Shown piece by piece: positions 60,933 through 64,000 of a stretch of 64,000 nt of DNA. Position 1 is the stretch's first letter. Each line of letters starts with the position of its first letter. Origin of the DNA: Gemmatimonadota bacterium (GTDB lineage Bacteria > Gemmatimonadota > Gemmatimonadetes > Gemmatimonadales > GWC2-71-9). The notes below the pieces were generated by a model, which was given only the letters and a program-made list of their open reading frames with translations, was not told where the DNA came from and made no database searches. The stretch is taken from assembly GCA_027294455.1 (NCBI GenBank), contig JAPULZ010000068.1, positions 87,418 through 151,417 of the forward strand, in the 5' to 3' direction. The position numbers and the translations under genes were made by a program.

Positions 60933-63632
60933 TCAGAACGTCGTGGTGATTCCTCCGAGGATCCGACGCTGGATGACCGATCCGCCGTAGAGCTGGAAGC
61001 GCTTTTGGTCGAGGATGTTGGTGGCGTTCACGTACGCGCGGAAATTGTTGTTGAATCGGTAGCCGACGTTGACGTCGAAGTTCTGCGACGCCGGGACCGT
61101 GCCGGCAAACACGCCGGCCGACCACTCGTGCTCTTCGATGAACCTGGCGTTGACGGTGGCATCGAAGCCCTGCAATCCCGTGTAGGTGAGCCCGATCGTG
61201 CCTTTGTGGCGCGGCGTATTGGGCACGATCGTCTGGCCGGCGGCCACCGCACCCGGGTCCTGGATTTTGAAATCGAAATACGTGTAGGTGCCGTCCACGC
61301 GGAACTCCGGCGTGAAGCCGTATCCAATGCCGAACTCGACCCCGGTTTCCTCTACCTCGCCCGCCTGAGCGTACGACAGGGCGATCACCCGTCCCACACC
61401 CGCGAGGTCGGTGAGTGCCGGGTTGGTGGACAGCGTGTTGTACCCCGCGAGGAGTGCGGCATTGGTGGCTCGCAGCGGGTGATTGGCGGGCAGCATGGCA
61501 CCCGCGAGGATCGCGTCGATAGTGGCGAGCTCGGTCGGCACGTTCGTGCCGTCACTCATGTCAAACTGCGGGTACTGTAACTGATTCACCCCGAACAGCA
61601 GATCGGTGACGAAGTTGCTGAGCTGGTTGAAGTAGAGGTCCACGCTGACGTAGGCGTTTTCCGCGATGTTGCCTTTGTAGCCCACCTCCCAACCGGTCAC
61701 TTTCTCCACGTCGAGATTCGCGTTGCCCAGGCCCATCACTGCGGTCTGGGGGTCGAAGTTCCAAGGCAGCGTGGACGGGAGCCCCAGCGAACTCATGACG
61801 GCGGCGAGCCCGGGACCCACCACCGCCGGGTTTTGCAGGGCGGCGTAGTACTGTAAGAGCCCGCCCTCCAGCGCGGCCGGGTCGGCCGTGGCACCGGCCT
61901 GCACGTTAAGGAAAAATTCCGAGTAGTTCGGTGTTTGGAACGCCCGGTTGACGGACGCCCGGATGGAGTGATTGGGGTCGGGCGAGTAGACGATGGCGCC
62001 TTTGGGAGAAAACTGTGTCTCGAACAATGTGCCGTCGTCGACGCGGGCGGCCGCGACCAATCGGATCTGGGGAACCGGTCGGTATTCGAATTGGCCGTAC
62101 GCGGAGTAGTAGTCGTCACTCCGGTCGTCGTTGGCCGCGTTCATGAGCGTCTGCTTGGTGTTGACGTTGTAGTTGCGGTACGACGTGCCCAACACGACGC
62201 GCGCTCGGTCGTTGGCGAACGACCTGTTGTACTGGCCTTCGAAGTGGAAGATGGCGGACGATTCTTCCAGGTCGGCCCCCGTCCCGAGAGAGACCTGGGG
62301 GTCTGTGGAGGACCGGCCGCTGTACCAACCAGTTAGTTCGAAATTGTCGGCGGTCCAGCCGATCTTGGCCCAGGGCCGGAGCGCTTTCGCAACCTGCACG
62401 CGCCCGATTCCGGTCACGAAGATTTCGTTTTCGACCTGCGCTGCACCCCCGTCGATCGTGAAGATCGACCCGTTGTCGGCGTAGAAATCGAACCGAACCG
62501 ACCCGTAGACGTTCCGCAGGTCGTCCGCCTCGCCCAATGCGACGCCGGTCGTCCCGTCGACCGTCTGACCGGCGAGGGCGAGCCGCTCGATCGACAGGCA
62601 GTTGGGCTCTTCCAGGATGCAGGACGGGACGCCGGTCAAGACCGGAGCGACGGCGATTTCCGTGCAGCCGGTGGCCGCGGCCGTCGCGGCGTCGCAGTAC
62701 TCTTTGGCGGCATCGGAGCCGTCGAAGGCCGTGCGGGTTTGCGTCCAGGATTCGCTTTGGGAGTATCCCGCGTTGAACCGGTAGCCGAAGCGTCCGTCCC
62801 GCGTGACACCGCCGTGGCGGAGATCGCCGCGGAAGGTGCTGAGCTCCCCGCCGGCCAGGCTGAGCTTCGTGCCCAGGGCGTTGCGGGCCGTGGGAGTGCG
62901 CATGTTGATCACGCCGGAAAAGGCGTTGGCGCCGTAGAGGGCCGATCCCGGACCTCGAACCATCTCCATGCGATCGATGTCGTCCAGAGGGATCGACAGG
63001 GCGTTCCATTCCTGGCTCCCGAGGAACGCGATTGCCAAATCCCGCCCGTCCTGGAGCACGAGTACGCGCCGATTGAGGCTCGAGTTGAAGCCGCGGGCAT
63101 TCACGTTGAAGTCGTTCATGCCGCTCTGCACGACGTCGACCCCTGGAACCTGGGCCAGCGCCCGGGGCGCCTGGCCCGTGGCCGCTTGGTTTCGTAGCGT
63201 GATTTGGCTGATCAACGACACCGCGGACGGTGCCTCGACGACCCGTTCCGGCGAACGGGACGCGCTCTGGACGACCACGTCGCCGAGCAGCACGGCTTGG
63301 AGCGTGAGGCGAACGTCGGCTCGCTGGGTCGCGTCGGCCCGCACGGTCACACTCACGCGCTGTTGGCGATAGCCGAGCCAGCGGAAGATGAGTTCTTGCT
63401 GCCCGGCAGGGACCCTGGCGAGTACGAAGGATCCGTCGGTTCCGGTGACCGTCCCGATCCCCGTTCCCACGACGATCACGTTCACGCCGGCAACGGGCTC
63501 GCCGTCGACGTCCTTGACGACCCTGCCCTCGATCCGGCCCGTCTGCTGGCCTATGGTGGGGGCCGTGACGAGGGCGAGAAACAGGCAGGCGAAAGTCGGC
63601 AGGCGGAATGGGTGAATCTGGGATCGTGACAT
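60933..63632 (-). CDS. TonB-dependent outer-membrane receptor
   Basis: An 899-residue outer-membrane receptor. A signal peptide (LFLALVTAPTIGQQ) precedes a CarboxypepD_reg-like domain (GRIEGRVVKDVDGEPVAGVN), then the plug domain (PRALAQVPGVDVVQSGMNDF, DDIDRMEMVRGPGSALYGAN) and a barrel ending in Phe (QRRILGGITTTF). The ligand is not evident; the class handles siderophores, glycans or peptides. The start ATG at 63632 is preferred because the signal peptide follows. It stands alone. Confidence 0.93.
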   Translation of the reverse strand: MSRSQIHPFRLPTFACLFLALVTAPTIGQQTGRIEGRVVKDVDGEPVAGVNVIVVGTGIGTVTGTDGSFVLARVPAGQQELIFRWLGYRQQRVSVTVRADATQRADVRLTLQAVLLGDVVVQSASRSPERVVEAPSAVSLISQITLRNQAATGQAPRALAQVPGVDVVQSGMNDFNVNARGFNSSLNRRVLVLQDGRDLAIAFLGSQEWNALSIPLDDIDRMEMVRGPGSALYGANAFSGVINMRTPTARNALGTKLSLAGGELSTFRGDLRHGGVTRDGRFGYRFNAGYSQSESWTQTRTAFDGSDAAKEYCDAATAAATGCTEIAVAPVLTGVPSCILEEPNCLSIERLALAGQTVDGTTGVALGEADDLRNVYGSVRFDFYADNGSIFTIDGGAAQVENEIFVTGIGRVQVAKALRPWAKIGWTADNFELTGWYSGRSSTDPQVSLGTGADLEESSAIFHFEGQYNRSFANDRARVVLGTSYRNYNVNTKQTLMNAANDDRSDDYYSAYGQFEYRPVPQIRLVAAARVDDGTLFETQFSPKGAIVYSPDPNHSIRASVNRAFQTPNYSEFFLNVQAGATADPAALEGGLLQYYAALQNPAVVGPGLAAVMSSLGLPSTLPWNFDPQTAVMGLGNANLDVEKVTGWEVGYKGNIAENAYVSVDLYFNQLSNFVTDLLFGVNQLQYPQFDMSDGTNVPTELATIDAILAGAMLPANHPLRATNAALLAGYNTLSTNPALTDLAGVGRVIALSYAQAGEVEETGVEFGIGYGFTPEFRVDGTYTYFDFKIQDPGAVAAGQTIVPNTPRHKGTIGLTYTGLQGFDATVNARFIEEHEWSAGVFAGTVPASQNFDVNVGYRFNNNFRAYVNATNILDQKRFQLYGGSVIQRRILGGITTTF

Positions 63633-63748
63633 GTCGGCTCCTCGAAACAGGTAGCACCTAGTGTCCCGGGCGCGGCGCCGGTTGGCTGTAAGATGTACGG
63701 GGAGCCGGAATTGCGCGAGATGCAAAGGCCGCTAAATTTTTGACCTTC

Positions 63749-63821
<73 letters not shown>

Positions 63822-63843
63822 CTGCCACAGGAGCCGAACCCTT

Positions 63844-64000
63844 CTACTCGCGTCTGCTTCGCAACGAGTCGTGCCGGCCTGTTCGGCCCTCCGTACCCAT
63901 GGTCAGTGGTGGGAGCTCGTACACCAGCAGCCCGTCCTCGGCTGCGGTCACATACACATGTTTCCCGCGTACTGCCAGTCCTGCGACGTCCATCGTCTGC
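63844..64000 (-). CDS. LVIVD/beta-propeller repeat protein (C-terminal end, partial)
   Basis: The complement has an open frame from the window edge to a stop at 63844. It reads MDVAGLAVRGKHVYVTAAED, GLLVYELPPLTMG, a blade resembling LVIVD or PQQ-like propeller repeats, followed by a short basic tail. Only about 50 residues are available, so the full architecture is unknown. Confidence 0.6.
   Translation of the reverse strand, partial: QTMDVAGLAVRGKHVYVTAAEDGLLVYELPPLTMGTEGRTGRHDSLRSRRE

Noticed and set aside
62116..63657. 513-codon minus-strand frame over the TonB-dependent receptor
   Set aside because: Alternative frame of the receptor, Arg/Pro-rich and without motifs.

Overview
The window looks like a high-GC chromosomal segment from a Gram-negative, outer-membrane-bearing bacterium. 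The mix is most reminiscent of Gemmatimonadota or a close relative: a six-bladed beta-propeller lipoprotein, a TonB-dependent receptor with a CarboxypepD_reg-like N-terminus, secreted amidohydrolase and M28 peptidase, Ser/Thr kinases, a GWxTD protein and a PorV-like barrel. This placement is inference from gene content. Almost every gene is housekeeping or core accessory; I see no insertion sequence, prophage, integron or CRISPR array.

Layout. 1-4.3 kb: a SUF iron-sulfur operon on the minus strand (sufR-like regulator, sufB, sufC, sufD running off the edge) with a candidate SufR operator. 4.3-15.3 kb: propeller lipoprotein, MobA-like nucleotidyltransferase, peptide deformylase, a Cache-domain Ser/Thr kinase, an Fpg/Nei glycosylase, then a minus-strand run of small operons (alpha/beta hydrolase, tag, M28 peptidase; rhodanese; ABC ATPase plus small membrane protein; amidohydrolase). 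15.4-18.9 kb: two tandem secreted proteins, the second a caspase-fold protease with four PPC-like repeats and a strong hairpin inside its signal-peptide codons. 19.0-20.5 kb: TPP riboswitch and thiC. 20.5-31.6 kb: thioesterase-hydrolase fusion, RNase D, SufT-like protein, DCC protein, serine hydrolase behind a decayed radical-SAM gene, M10 protease, MMPL transporter and polA. 31.6-39.9 kb: cspA, a GWxTD/lipid kinase/lytic transglycosylase operon, a second Ser/Thr kinase, a pyrE remnant, an orphan chemoreceptor and an AraC-type regulator. 40.0-49 kb: rnpB, two envelope genes and a classical replication-origin neighbourhood (dnaN, oriC candidate, dnaA, then rpmH-rnpA-yidD-yidC-mnmE on the other strand). 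49-58.7 kb: a long minus-strand cluster (holA, SPOR protein, mutS, TonB-C lipoprotein, cbs, queD, ddl, rhomboid, DUF2268-type protease, small protein) built largely with 4-bp start/stop overlaps. 58.7-64 kb: an ECF sigma/anti-sigma pair, a NUDIX hydrolase, a TonB-dependent receptor, tRNA-Phe and the end of a beta-propeller protein.

Gene logic. Translational coupling by ATGA/GTGA overlaps is used very heavily, and this explains rnpA, which has no ordinary start codon giving a full-length protein but has a CTG exactly in a CTGA overlap with the rpmH stop. The dnaA-dnaN spacer contains a run of TAG triplets next to a GC-rich block, as in DnaA-trio origins. The two gene remnants (pyrE N-terminus and an AmmeMemoRadiSam-type radical SAM C-terminus) show recent decay in an otherwise compact genome. 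The most unusual locus is the tandem PPC/caspase pair with its intragenic hairpin.
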